From NCBI GenBank assembly GCA_049437325.1, contig JBMTIM010000001.1:1-64000 (forward strand): a DNA stretch of 64,000 nucleotides, written 5' to 3'. Source of the DNA: UBA11606 sp049437325. Lineage in GTDB: Bacteria > Actinomycetota > Acidimicrobiia > Acidimicrobiales > Aldehydirespiratoraceae. Shown here one piece after another: positions 18,606-28,399 of this stretch (position 1 is the stretch's first letter; each line of letters starts with the position of its first letter). A program made the position numbers and the translations under genes. A model generated the notes under the pieces. That model searched no databases. It was not told the origin of the DNA and saw only the letters and a program-made list of their open reading frames with translations.

Positions 18606-21014
18606 TCAGCTCTGGCCGCGCCGAGCAGCAAGTTCGTCGGGGGTCACGAGCACGTCCCGTGCTTTCGAACCTGTCGACGGGCCGACCACTCCGGCCTCTT
18701 CCAGCAGATCCATGATCCGGCCGGCGCGGGCAAACCCCACGCGAAGCTTGCGTTGCAGCATCGACGTCGACCCGAGTTGGGTCTCGACGACGAGTTCCAT
18801 GGCTTGGCCGAGCAGTTCGTCGCCGTCTTCCTCGGCCTGCGGGGGCGCAGCGGTGATGGCGTCGAGGCTCGGAGGCGTGTTGGTGACCCCACCCGCTCCC
18901 GGGATCGGGGCATCGGCCGAGACGTTGGGACCGGTCGGGTCGGAGGTCGCCGTGCCGGCAGTCACGGTCTGCTCGTCCGGGGCGGCCGGAGCTTGGTCGA
19001 TCCAGTGCTTGACGATCGTTCGGATCTCACCCTCCTCGACCCAGCAACCCTGCACCCGGTGCGGGGTCGACGACGACGGCCCGAGCATCAGGAGATCACC
19101 CTTGCCGACCAGCCGCTCGGCGCCAGGCTGATCGAGGATCACCCGAGAGTCGGTGAGGCTCGAGACTGCGAAGGCCAGACGAGCAGGCACATTGGCCTTG
19201 ATGACGCCGGTGATGACGTTGACCGATGGGCGCTGTGTGGCGATCACGAGGTGGATACCGACCGCACGAGCCATCTGCGCAATGCGGGCGATCGACTCCT
19301 CGACGTCGCGCGCCGCAACCATCATCAGGTCGGCGAGCTCGTCGACGACGACGAGCATGAACGGGAGCCGCTTGTACTCGAGCGGATCGCCGCTCTCGTC
19401 GACCTCCCCGAGGCCGGGTTCGATCGTCCCCGCATCGACGGCATTGTTGTAGCCGGTGATGTCGCGGAAGCCGACCTTGTGCAAGAGGTCGTACCGACGT
19501 TCCATCTCGCGCACCGCCCAGGCCAGCGCATTGGCGGCCTGGCGTGGATCGGTCACCGGGGCGGTGAGCAAGTGGGGCGCCCTGTCGTACTGACCCATCT
19601 CGACCCGCTTCGGGTCGATGAGGATCATCCGAACCTGCTCCGGCGTGGTCCGCATGAGAATCGATGTGAGCAACGAGTTGAGACACGATGACTTGCCCGC
19701 ACCCGTTGCGCCGGCGATGAGCAGGTGCGGCATCGTGGCCAGGTTGACCAACACGTTCTTGCCATTGATGTCGCGACCGATGGCCACCTCGAGCGGATGC
19801 TTCGCGTGACGGGCTTCCTTCGATCTGAGGATGTCGCCGAGTGCAATGACCTGACGGTCGGTGTTCGGAACCTCGACGCCGATCGCTCGGCGACCTGGGA
19901 TCGGTGCGAGGATGCGAACGTCGGGAGACGCCATGGCGTAGGCGATGTCCTTGCGCAGGCTCTCGAGCTTCGACACTTTGACGCCTTCACCCAACTCCAG
20001 CACGTAGCGGGTGACGGTCGGGCCGACCACCGGATCGAGCAGTGTCGTCGGCACACCGAACTGGTCGAGCGTGAACTGGAGCAACCGACCGCGGTCGGCC
20101 ACCTCGTTCCGATCGACCGTCTTCGCCTCGCTGCGGGCCAGGATCGACATCGGCGGGAGCTTCCACTTGCCGTTGCTGGACGGCAGCGACAGCGACTCCT
20201 GGGTCGCCTCGGCGACCGGTTCGGCCTTCTTGCGGCCCTTCGTTGCGGTCGGCTCGACGGGTTGTGGCTCGGGAGCGGGTTCGGGCTCGGGTTCGGGCGG
20301 CGAGTGCACCACGGGCTCGGAGGGGCGGGACTCGAGTGCTGCGTCGCTGACCTGAGTCGGATCGTGGAAGAGCGATGCCATCGCACGCCGAACCAGCGTG
20401 CCGAGCGGAGCGACCGCCCGCCCGAGCCCACCACCGAAGGCCCGAGCCGAGGAGCCAGTGACGACGAGCGCTCCGGTGATGCCGATTGCTGCCAGCACCA
20501 GCAGGCTGCCTGCAGTATCAGCTGCAGCGTGCAGCGGGCCGCCCACCGCCCAACCGAGCCCACCACCGGCTGCGCCGATCTCTTCGATGGGGTCGTCGAT
20601 TCCGGGGCGACCGCGCACGACGTGCAACACGCCCGTCACCGCCACCGCAACGAAGAACCCGCCGACCATGAACCGAGCGATCCGCTCGACATCGTCATCG
20701 GCCTCTGGGTCGCCACCGCGCACGAGCGCCACACCCCCGGCGACGAGCGCGATCGGCACGACCGATCGACTCACGCCGAGCACCAGCGCCATGCCGTCGT
20801 CGAGCACCTGACCGATGATTCCGGCAGACCCGAGCCAGGTCGCGGCACCGGCCAGGAGACCGACAAGGATCAGTCCGATCCCCCACAGGTCGGCTCGGTG
20901 GCTCGCCATGACCGAACCGAACGCGTCGCGTGACACGGGCGCACCACCCCGCTTCGCAGTGGGTTTGCTCGCGGCCTTCTTGCCCGCCGGTTTCTTGCGT
21001 TGTTGCGTGGCCAC
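18606..21014 (-). CDS. ftsK: FtsK/SpoIIIE-family DNA translocase
   Basis: A division-septum DNA pump of 802 aa from GTG 21012-21014. A basic N-terminus precedes four or so membrane helices (about 40-190). A proline/acid-rich linker (PEPEPEPAPEPQP) follows. The RecA-like motor has Walker A GATGAGKSS (about 430-438) and Walker B VVVDELADLM (about 556). The C-terminal gamma winged helix (about 720-790) would read polar KOPS-type sites. The frame is open further upstream but that part overlaps the next gene, so GTG 21014 with a G-rich Shine-Dalgarno just upstream is preferred. Confidence 0.95.
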   Translation of the reverse strand: MATQQRKKPAGKKAASKPTAKRGGAPVSRDAFGSVMASHRADLWGIGLILVGLLAGAATWLGSAGIIGQVLDDGMALVLGVSRSVVPIALVAGGVALVRGGDPEADDDVERIARFMVGGFFVAVAVTGVLHVVRGRPGIDDPIEEIGAAGGGLGWAVGGPLHAAADTAGSLLVLAAIGITGALVVTGSSARAFGGGLGRAVAPLGTLVRRAMASLFHDPTQVSDAALESRPSEPVVHSPPEPEPEPAPEPQPVEPTATKGRKKAEPVAEATQESLSLPSSNGKWKLPPMSILARSEAKTVDRNEVADRGRLLQFTLDQFGVPTTLLDPVVGPTVTRYVLELGEGVKVSKLESLRKDIAYAMASPDVRILAPIPGRRAIGVEVPNTDRQVIALGDILRSKEARHAKHPLEVAIGRDINGKNVLVNLATMPHLLIAGATGAGKSSCLNSLLTSILMRTTPEQVRMILIDPKRVEMGQYDRAPHLLTAPVTDPRQAANALAWAVREMERRYDLLHKVGFRDITGYNNAVDAGTIEPGLGEVDESGDPLEYKRLPFMLVVVDELADLMMVAARDVEESIARIAQMARAVGIHLVIATQRPSVNVITGVIKANVPARLAFAVSSLTDSRVILDQPGAERLVGKGDLLMLGPSSSTPHRVQGCWVEEGEIRTIVKHWIDQAPAAPDEQTVTAGTATSDPTGPNVSADAPIPGAGGVTNTPPSLDAITAAPPQAEEDGDELLGQAMELVVETQLGSTSMLQRKLRVGFARAGRIMDLLEEAGVVGPSTGSKARDVLVTPDELAARRGQS

Positions 21015-21102
21015 AGTGCCCCCGACGCTACCCGAGCGACCTCCCTCGACCGGGGCACCCCTGTGGACAACGTACAACGATTCGTGCGATGGGCCGTCCG
21101 TC

Positions 21103-21546
21103 TCACCCGGTGCGATTGGCGGCGTCGAGCGTCGCATTGATCGCTTCGACTGCTCGCCGGATCCGGTGACCGGATGCACCGTCGACCAGCCGTATCCGGA
21201 CGCGAGTGCCGTCGGCGGCAACGAGCGCAAGTGTCTTGACCCGACGGGGGTCGGCAAGCTCTTCGGTCCACTCGTATGGACCGAGCGGCTTGATCTCGAG
21301 CCGGGCTCCTTCGGCCTTGATCACCTGTCGCTTCACCCAGTTGACCACCACGAGATCGTCGTCGTTGGCGCACCACACACCACGCCGCCACCATCCGAAA
21401 AGCAGCAGAAGAACCCCGACACCGATGAACAGGGCGCGTCCGAGGCCGTCCTCCTGCCCCGCTGCGCTGATGACGGCAGGAACGGTGAGGGCAGCGAAGA
21501 CGATCGCGTAGCCCCAACCCGGGCCGACCACCCGAAGCGATGTCAT
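21103..21546 (-). CDS. Hypothetical membrane protein with PH-like domain
   Basis: A 147-aa protein with two hydrophobic helices (about 10-27 and 37-54). A WWRRGVWC junction leads to a beta-rich domain (about 60-147) resembling the bacterial PH-like modules found in small actinobacterial membrane proteins. It lies 11 bases downstream of rnj and upstream of ftsK, on the same strand. Its function is unknown. Confidence 0.7.
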   Translation of the reverse strand: MTSLRVVGPGWGYAIVFAALTVPAVISAAGQEDGLGRALFIGVGVLLLLFGWWRRGVWCANDDDLVVVNWVKRQVIKAEGARLEIKPLGPYEWTEELADPRRVKTLALVAADGTRVRIRLVDGASGHRIRRAVEAINATLDAANRTG

Positions 21547-21557
21547 GCTCGCCGGAC

Positions 21558-23219
21558 TCAGTCCTCGCGCACGACCGGCACGATCATCGGTCGACGGCGT
21601 GTGCGGTCGTTGACGGTTCGACCCGCAGCACGACGAGCGATCTGGGTCATGCGTTCGATGTCGGCATCGGGATCGTGGAGCGCATCGAGCAGATCAGCCT
21701 CGACGGCATCGGCGACTGCGGCCTCGTGCCCGGCGAGTGCGGGCACTTCGACCCAACCGCGGGAGATGACATCGGGACCGGCGAGGATCTCTCCCCGATC
21801 CAAGTCGAGGTGGACCACGACTGCAACGAAGCCGGCGGCGCCGAGGGGGGGTCGCGCGGCGAGCACGGTACTTCCGAGATCGCCGACCATGCCATCGACG
21901 TAGAGGTGCTCACCACCGATCGATCCGAGATGCTCGACCCCCTCATCGGACAGGACGATGCGGTCTCCGTCCTCACACAGGACCACCCGTTCGTCGGGCA
22001 TGCCCATCCGTAGGGCGAGTTCTCGGTGGGCCACCAGGTGCGCGTACTCGCCATGGACGGGCACGAACCATTCGGGAACAGCGACCGAGTGAAGCGTCTG
22101 GAGTTCCTGTTGCTTGCCGTGCCCACTCGTGTGCACATCGACGATTCCGGAGTGAAAGACCCTCACCCCGTGCCGGGCAAGACCGTTACGCACCGACGCC
22201 ACGGCGGTCTCGTTTCCGGGGATCGGGTGTGAGCTGAAGATGACCGTGTCGTGCTCGTCGAGCTGCAGCCATTTGCTCTGACCGATCGCCATCTGGGTCA
22301 GCGCAGCACGCGGCTCGCCCTGCGATCCGGTGCACACGATCAGCGCCCTGGAACGATCGAACTCGTCGAGATCGTCGATATCGCGGATGTTGGCATCCGG
22401 AATCCGCAGGATGCCCAGATCGCGAGCGAGCTTGACGTTGCGGCGCATCGACAACCCGAGCGTGACGAGAACGCGACCGCTGTCGACCGCTGCATCGGCC
22501 AATTGCTGGATGCGATGGACGTGACTTGCGAACGACGCGACGATGACCCGCCGCCCTTCCTGACTGCGGATGAGATTCGTCAGATTTCGACCGATCTCCG
22601 TCTCCGACTTCGATGCACCTGGACTGTCGGCGTTCGTCGAATCGGCCAGGAGGAGACGAATGCCGGGATCGGATCCAAGCGCGCCGATCCGACTCAGGTC
22701 GGTGCGACGACCGTCGACCGGGGTGAGGTCGAGCTTGAAATCACTCGAGTGAAGGATCACGCCTTGATCGGTGTGGAACGCGGTGATGTTGCCGGATGGG
22801 ATCGAGTGAGTGACCGGAAGGAACTCACAGTCGAACGGACCGACGTCGAGTCGATCGCCGTCGCTGATCGGTCGAAGGTCGGCCTGGTCCTGCAACCCCC
22901 GCTCACGAAGTTTGTGCTCGATGAGTCCGAGCGTGAACGGTGAGCCGAAGATCGGGATGGCCATGTGCGACAGCAGATAGGGCAGGGCCCCGATGTGGTC
23001 TTCATGGGCATGGGTCGCAATACACGCCTCGACTCGATCTGCGTTCTCGATCAAGTAGGTCAAGTCGGGGAACACGGCGTCGACACCCGGAAGGTCGTCA
23101 CCGCCGAACATCTGGCCGCAATCGAGCACCACGATCCGACCGTTTGTCTCGATGGCGGCACAGTTTCGCCCGATCTCTCCGAGCCCGCCGAGGAAGGTGA
23201 TGGTGACCGGTGCAGCCAT
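21558..23219 (-). CDS. rnj: Ribonuclease J
   Basis: A metallo-beta-lactamase-fold RNase with 5'-3' exonuclease and endonuclease activity in RNA maturation and decay. The 553-aa product has HAHEDHIG (70-77) as metal site, a beta-CASP insert, the SSHPIPGNE motif and a C-terminal domain. The order dapA-rnj-ftsK is conserved in actinobacteria. It follows dapA by 8 bases, so they are probably one operon. Confidence 0.95.
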   Translation of the reverse strand: MAAPVTITFLGGLGEIGRNCAAIETNGRIVVLDCGQMFGGDDLPGVDAVFPDLTYLIENADRVEACIATHAHEDHIGALPYLLSHMAIPIFGSPFTLGLIEHKLRERGLQDQADLRPISDGDRLDVGPFDCEFLPVTHSIPSGNITAFHTDQGVILHSSDFKLDLTPVDGRRTDLSRIGALGSDPGIRLLLADSTNADSPGASKSETEIGRNLTNLIRSQEGRRVIVASFASHVHRIQQLADAAVDSGRVLVTLGLSMRRNVKLARDLGILRIPDANIRDIDDLDEFDRSRALIVCTGSQGEPRAALTQMAIGQSKWLQLDEHDTVIFSSHPIPGNETAVASVRNGLARHGVRVFHSGIVDVHTSGHGKQQELQTLHSVAVPEWFVPVHGEYAHLVAHRELALRMGMPDERVVLCEDGDRIVLSDEGVEHLGSIGGEHLYVDGMVGDLGSTVLAARPPLGAAGFVAVVVHLDLDRGEILAGPDVISRGWVEVPALAGHEAAVADAVEADLLDALHDPDADIERMTQIARRAAGRTVNDRTRRRPMIVPVVRED

Positions 23220-23227
23220 CGGCAGGC

Positions 23228-24127
23228 TCAGCCTTTGCCGAGCCCGGCCAAGACGGCCTTCGCTTCGATCTCGACGAATTCGGGTTCGGGCCCCATCGGC
23301 GGTCGAGTCGGTCCTCCCGGCAGGCCCAGAAGGCGCAGCATCGCCTTGGTCGGGATCGGGTTCGGTGCATCGTCACCGGTCTCGAAGGCATAGCTCGGGA
23401 GCAGGGAGCGGTTGATCTCGATCGCCCGGTCGACGTCGCCGTCGAAGAACGCAGTCATGAGATCCTGGACCTCGTTCCCGATCCAATGTGTCGCCACGCC
23501 GATCGTGCCGACGGCACCGATCGACAGCAGCGGAAGCGTGAGTACGTCATCGCCGCTGTAGACCTCGGTGTCGGGTGGTGCCATCGACAGAAGCCTCGCC
23601 GTCTGCGCCGGGTCACCGTTGGCGTCCTTCACCCCGATGATGTTGTCGACCGTCTCGAAGAGTTCGACCATCGTTTCCAGGGCGATGGGGCGACCGGTGC
23701 GGCCCTTGATGTCGTACAGCAGTACTGGCATGTCGGTTGCGGCGGCACACGCTCGGAAATGGTCGGAAAGCCCGACCTGCGACGGGCGGTTGTAGTACGG
23801 CGTGACGTGCAGGAGCCCGGCTGCACCGGCTTCGGTCGCTCGCTCGGTGAGTTCGACCGCCGCACGGGTGTCATTGCTCCCTGCCCCGGCGATGACCGGG
23901 CCGTCGATGGCATCGACGACTGCACCGATCAACTCGATTTGTTCATCGTGGGTGAGGGTCGGGCTCTCACCGGTGGTCCCAGCGATGATCAGCCCATCGT
24001 TTCCGCCCTCCGTGGTGAGCCACGTCGCCAGCTTCTGTGCACCGTCGAGGTCGAGGTTCCCGTCGGGAGTGAACGGCGTGACCATGGCGGTCAGCACTCG
24101 TCCGAACGTGGGGATTGCGGTGGTCAT
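23228..24127 (-). CDS. dapA: 4-hydroxy-tetrahydrodipicolinate synthase
   Basis: Condenses pyruvate with aspartate semialdehyde, the entry to lysine and diaminopimelate synthesis. The 299-aa TIM barrel has the TTGE motif (Thr52), Tyr112 in VTPYYNRP, Tyr138 and Arg143 in LLYDIKGRTG, and the Schiff-base Lys167 in IIGVKDANG. All catalytic positions are present. It is followed by rnj with an 8-base gap. dapB lies about 5 kb upstream on the same strand, separated by inserted genes. Confidence 0.96.
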   Translation of the reverse strand: MTTAIPTFGRVLTAMVTPFTPDGNLDLDGAQKLATWLTTEGGNDGLIIAGTTGESPTLTHDEQIELIGAVVDAIDGPVIAGAGSNDTRAAVELTERATEAGAAGLLHVTPYYNRPSQVGLSDHFRACAAATDMPVLLYDIKGRTGRPIALETMVELFETVDNIIGVKDANGDPAQTARLLSMAPPDTEVYSGDDVLTLPLLSIGAVGTIGVATHWIGNEVQDLMTAFFDGDVDRAIEINRSLLPSYAFETGDDAPNPIPTKAMLRLLGLPGGPTRPPMGPEPEFVEIEAKAVLAGLGKG

Positions 24128-24174
24128 ACCTCAAGCCTGCCACGCTGCGGCGCTCCTGCCGCGCTGCGTCCCTC

Positions 24175-26265
24175 TCAGGGCTGATGCCCGGCCAGCGAAC
24201 CACCGTCGGCGGCCAGACGCTCGAGCAGCGGAGAAGGCGTCCAGTGTGCGCCACCGAGGCGATCGCCATAGCTCTTGATCTTGTCGACGATCTCACCGAG
24301 ACCGACCGCGTCGGCCCAGTGCATCGGGCCCCCGCGATACATCGGCCACCCGTACCCGTTGACCCACACGACGTCGATGTCGCTGCCCCGAATCGCAATG
24401 CCCTCCTCGAGGATCTTCGCACCCTCGTTGACCATCGGGTACAGGAGGCGTTCGAGAATCTCTTGGTCGGTGACCTCACGCTGCTGATGGCCGCGTGCTT
24501 CGGCGAAGTCGCGGATGAGCTGCTCGACCTCGGGGTCGGGCGTCGCAGCACGAGTTTCGGCGTCGTAGGTGTAGTAGCCGCGACCGTTCTTTTGCCCTCG
24601 GCGACCGCTCTCGCACAGCACCTCACGGATCGTCGACGACGAACTTCTCTCGGCCTTCCAGCCGATGTCGAGGCCGGCAAGGTCACTCATGGAGAACGGA
24701 CCCATCGGGAACCCGAAGTCGTACAGCACACTGTCGATCTGTGCCGGTGTGGCTCCCTCCATCAGCATCCGCTCCGCTTCGGCGCCCCGCATCGCGAGCA
24801 TGCGATTCCCGACGAACCCGCGGCACACGCCGACCATGGCACAGACTTTGCCGATCTGCTTTCCGATCGCCATCGTCGACGCAACGACAGTGTCGTTGGA
24901 CTTGTCGCCGCGCACGTTCTCGAGGAGCTTCATCACGTTGGCCGGCGAGAAGAAGTGCATGCCGATGACCCACTCGGGCCGCGTCGTCGCCGATGCGATC
25001 TCGTTCACGTCGAGGGCGGACGTGTTCGACGCCATGATCGCGCCGGGCTTACAAATCTGATCGAGTTCGGCGAAGATCGTCTTTTTCAACTCCATGTCCT
25101 CGAACACGGCCTCGATGACGATGTCGCAGTCGGCGAAGTCTTGCTTGTCGGTCGAACCGGTGATCAGTGCCATTCGCTCCTCGACAGCCTCTGCCGGGAT
25201 CGAGCCCCGACTCGCTGAACGTTCGTAGTTTTTGCGAACGACCCCGAGTCCACGCTCGAGCGCCTCCTCACTGACTTCGACGATGGTGACCGGGATGCCC
25301 ACGTTTGCGAAGTTCATGGCGATCCCTCCCCCCATCGTGCCGGCGCCGAGCACGCCGGCCCGATGGACATCGATGGTCGGCGTGTCCTGCGCTATGTCGG
25401 GGATCTTGTTGGCCGCCCGCTCGGCGAAGAAGTAGTAGCGCTGCGCGGCCGACTGGGGGCCGCTCATGAGTTCACGGAACAACGTTGCTTCGACCTGCAG
25501 CCCTTCGTCGAACGGCATGCTCACCGCAGCCTCGATGCACCGGATGTTGTATTCGGGCGCGAGGAAACCACGGGTCTTCCGTGCGATCTTGTCGCGGAAA
25601 TCGCTGAACACCTGCGGATCGACACCTTCGACCTTGTCGTTTCGGTCACGAACTTTGACCAGCGGCAGCTTGTCGGCAACGGCCCGCTCGGCGAACGCCA
25701 CGGCTGCGATTCGCAGGGCAGCCACGTCGCCGTCGACCACCTCGTCGATCAAGCCGTCGGCGTTGGCCTCGGCTGCCGGCATATGGCGGCCTGACGTCAT
25801 CGCTTCGAGCGCCTTTGGCACCCCGATCAGGCGCGGCAATCGCTGGGTGCCACCGGCGCCCGGGAGCAGGCCGATGTTGACCTCGGGAAGGCCGTACCTC
25901 GACGACATGAGTCCGACCCGGTAGTGGGCCGCCAGGGCAACTTCGAGTCCACCTCCGAGTGCGGTGCCGTGGATGGCGGCGATCACCGGGATCGTCGCAT
26001 GTTCCATCACGCCTTGGACATCGGCGAGACTGGCCGAGGCGGGGACGTTGCCGCCGAACTCGCTGATGTCGGCACCAGCGATGAAGGTCCGTCCCGCACA
26101 GATCAACACGACCGCCTGCGCGCCGTCTGCACTCGCCTGGACGAGGCCGTCGAAGATGCCTTGACGTACATGCCAACTGAGGGCATTGACCGGTGGGTTG
26201 TCGACGGTGATGACGGCGATGTCCCCCTCGGTGTCGATCGAGACAGATTGCGTGATGTCGGTCAT
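24175..26265 (-). CDS. Bifunctional enoyl-CoA hydratase / 3-hydroxyacyl-CoA dehydrogenase (FadB/FadJ-like)
   Basis: A 696-aa beta-oxidation fusion from ATG 26263-26265. The N-terminal crotonase domain (about 1-190) has the oxyanion motif IAGADISEF and catalytic glutamates Glu108 (LGGGLE) and Glu128 (GLPEVNIG). The NAD-binding 3-hydroxyacyl-CoA dehydrogenase domain starts at GAGTMGG (307-313) and is followed by the duplicated C-terminal dehydrogenase domain ending near WPMYRGGP. It performs the hydration and oxidation steps of fatty acid beta-oxidation. No thiolase or acyl-CoA dehydrogenase is nearby. A 12-residue longer start exists. Confidence 0.95.
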   Translation of the reverse strand: MTDITQSVSIDTEGDIAVITVDNPPVNALSWHVRQGIFDGLVQASADGAQAVVLICAGRTFIAGADISEFGGNVPASASLADVQGVMEHATIPVIAAIHGTALGGGLEVALAAHYRVGLMSSRYGLPEVNIGLLPGAGGTQRLPRLIGVPKALEAMTSGRHMPAAEANADGLIDEVVDGDVAALRIAAVAFAERAVADKLPLVKVRDRNDKVEGVDPQVFSDFRDKIARKTRGFLAPEYNIRCIEAAVSMPFDEGLQVEATLFRELMSGPQSAAQRYYFFAERAANKIPDIAQDTPTIDVHRAGVLGAGTMGGGIAMNFANVGIPVTIVEVSEEALERGLGVVRKNYERSASRGSIPAEAVEERMALITGSTDKQDFADCDIVIEAVFEDMELKKTIFAELDQICKPGAIMASNTSALDVNEIASATTRPEWVIGMHFFSPANVMKLLENVRGDKSNDTVVASTMAIGKQIGKVCAMVGVCRGFVGNRMLAMRGAEAERMLMEGATPAQIDSVLYDFGFPMGPFSMSDLAGLDIGWKAERSSSSTIREVLCESGRRGQKNGRGYYTYDAETRAATPDPEVEQLIRDFAEARGHQQREVTDQEILERLLYPMVNEGAKILEEGIAIRGSDIDVVWVNGYGWPMYRGGPMHWADAVGLGEIVDKIKSYGDRLGGAHWTPSPLLERLAADGGSLAGHQP

Positions 26266-26329
26266 CCGGGGAGTCTCGCGTCCCGATGTCGATCGGGCCA
26301 CTTCACGACGTGGCGCCTACGCTGCGGTC

Positions 26330-27202
26330 ATGTCTCCTCGTGCCGCATCTGTCCTCGCCGTCATCGTTTCGCTCCTGCTCGGGACTGCCATCGCAGCAGC
26401 GGGCAGCGACGGTGGAGAGGAGACCGGAGGCCTCCCCACATTCACCTGGCTCGTCATCATCGCCTTCGGTGTCAATCTGGTCGTGTACATCCCGTCGTTT
26501 CTGAAGCAGACCGAGCAGTACTTCGATCTCACGGGCAGCGTCACGTATCTGACCGTGACCGTCATCGCGATCACCACGACGGCCGACCTCGACACTCGAA
26601 CGCTGCTTCTCGGCGCAGCGATCGTGCTGTGGGCCGGACGCCTCGGCACCTTCCTGTTCCGCCGGGTCACTCGCGATGGCGGTGACGGCCGCTTCGACAC
26701 GCTGAAGCTCGATTCGCTCGTCTTTCTCCGCGTCTGGATGTTGCAGGGCCTGTGGGTCACGATCACCGCAGGCGCCGCCCTCGCCGCAATGACGTCGGGG
26801 GCGAAGCAGGATCTCGGGATCGTCGGCGTGATCGGCCTTGCGCTCTGGGTCGTCGGCTTCGTGATCGAGGTCATCGCCGACCGGCAGAAGTCGGCCTTCA
26901 GAGCAGACGAGGCCAACGACGGCCGCTTCATCACCACCGGCCTGTGGGCGTGGTCTCGCCATCCGAATTATTTTGGGGAGATCATCCTCTGGCTCGGTAT
27001 TGCGATCCTGGCGACCCCGGCGCTCGCCGACTGGCAGATCGCCACCCTGATCTCACCGCTGTTCGTGTTCGTGCTGCTCACCCGGATCAGCGGTGTGCCC
27101 CTGCTCGAACGTCGAGGGCTGAAGCGCTGGGGCGACGATCCCGAGTATCAGACCTACCTGGCCACAACGCCGGTTCTGATGTTGCGGCCGCCGAGCCGTT
27201 GA
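26330..27202 (+). CDS. DUF1295 / steroid 5-alpha-reductase-like membrane protein
   Basis: A 290-aa protein with about seven hydrophobic segments. The motif SRHPNYFGE (about residues 209-217) is diagnostic of the isoprenylcysteine methyltransferase/5-alpha-reductase superfamily and specifically the DUF1295 group. These proteins bind NADPH or SAM and act on membrane lipids; the substrate is unknown. It starts at ATG 26330 and is divergent from the beta-oxidation gene. Confidence 0.87.
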   Translation: MSPRAASVLAVIVSLLLGTAIAAAGSDGGEETGGLPTFTWLVIIAFGVNLVVYIPSFLKQTEQYFDLTGSVTYLTVTVIAITTTADLDTRTLLLGAAIVLWAGRLGTFLFRRVTRDGGDGRFDTLKLDSLVFLRVWMLQGLWVTITAGAALAAMTSGAKQDLGIVGVIGLALWVVGFVIEVIADRQKSAFRADEANDGRFITTGLWAWSRHPNYFGEIILWLGIAILATPALADWQIATLISPLFVFVLLTRISGVPLLERRGLKRWGDDPEYQTYLATTPVLMLRPPSR

Positions 27203-27317
27203 GCGGATCGGGAGGCCACCTCATGCACCGATTGCGGGCACGGGCTGGCTCGAGGTGGCAACGAAACGATCCAGTCTCGGCTCGCCACCGAGTCAGAGCA
27301 GGCTAACTTCTTCGGCG

Positions 27318-28391
27318 ATGGGTGCGAGCAGCGAGATACCAGCCCGCGACGCCAAGGATCTTGTCGACGAGCGGGTCGGAGGTCTGCAGAACCTCGGTTC
27401 GAGGGCGCTCCTGGTCACCATGGTCGTGGCCGAGTGCGTAGCGATACTCGCCTTGCTCCTCCCCGCCGACACGACGTCGTCGTCGGTCAGAGTGCTCCTC
27501 GTCTACAACGCCCTGCTGCTGTGTGCGCTTGCAGCCTGGCGACGTTCCAGCGATGCGATCCGTCGCGCGTTCCTCTACATCATCTTGACCATCTCGCTCT
27601 TGCGATGGTCGTTTGCGTGGTGGGGGGACGACGTCGCCGACACCCATATTGCGGTCGTGGCCACCCTCGTCCAGATCCCAACCCTCCTGATCGCCGTCTT
27701 TTTGATGCATCAGAAGCGGATCGGACTGGGGATCGGGATGTCGTGGCTGATGACCCTCGGGGTGGTTGCGTTCGCCGGAGCGCAGCGGGCCACCTTTGCC
27801 GACGGTCCGTTGAGCGACTGGCGTCTCGGGCCGTTCATGGTCGCGATGAACCTCGGCCTGTTGATCATTCTCGGATGGTGGGTCCGCGAACACGAAGACT
27901 TCCTCACCGCCAGCCGTGAGCAGATCGAACTGATCGATGCTGCGAATCTCGATCCGCTCACCGGCCTGGCGAACCGCCGCTCGATCCACCAACATCTCGA
28001 CGGGCTGCATCGCATCGGGCACGTGTCAGTGGTGGCGCTGTTGGACATCGATCACTTCAAGTCGATCAACGACAGCTTCGGACATCACGGCGGCGATGCT
28101 GTGCTTTGTCGCGTTGCCGACGAGCTCACCGGGGCAATCCGACCGATCGATGTCGTCGGCCGCTGGGGAGGCGAGGAGTTCGTCGTCGTGGCGAAGGGCC
28201 TCGACCCCGCACTGGCCGAACAGCTCGTCGAACGACTGCGGTCCGTTGTCACCGCCGCCAACATCACTGCCAGCGTCGGATGGACACTCTGGGATCCGGC
28301 CAAGGAGTCGTGGAACGAAGCGATGCATCGCGCCGACATCGCCCTGTACGAAGCAAAGGAATCCGGACGTGATCGGGCGGTGTCGGCCTGA
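27318..28391 (+). CDS. Membrane-bound diguanylate cyclase (GGDEF)
   Basis: Makes cyclic-di-GMP from GTP. The 357-aa product has six hydrophobic helices (about residues 30-190), a short helical linker and a GGDEF domain (about 195-355). The active-site motif is GGEEF, and an RxxD inhibitory I-site (RPID) lies exactly five residues before it, so the enzyme should be active and product-inhibited. The metal-binding Asp is in LLDIDHFKSIND. The ATG at 27318 is preferred to one 21 codons upstream, which lacks similarity. Confidence 0.93.
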   Translation: MGASSEIPARDAKDLVDERVGGLQNLGSRALLVTMVVAECVAILALLLPADTTSSSVRVLLVYNALLLCALAAWRRSSDAIRRAFLYIILTISLLRWSFAWWGDDVADTHIAVVATLVQIPTLLIAVFLMHQKRIGLGIGMSWLMTLGVVAFAGAQRATFADGPLSDWRLGPFMVAMNLGLLIILGWWVREHEDFLTASREQIELIDAANLDPLTGLANRRSIHQHLDGLHRIGHVSVVALLDIDHFKSINDSFGHHGGDAVLCRVADELTGAIRPIDVVGRWGGEEFVVVAKGLDPALAEQLVERLRSVVTAANITASVGWTLWDPAKESWNEAMHRADIALYEAKESGRDRAVSA

Positions 28392-28399
28392 CGGCCGCC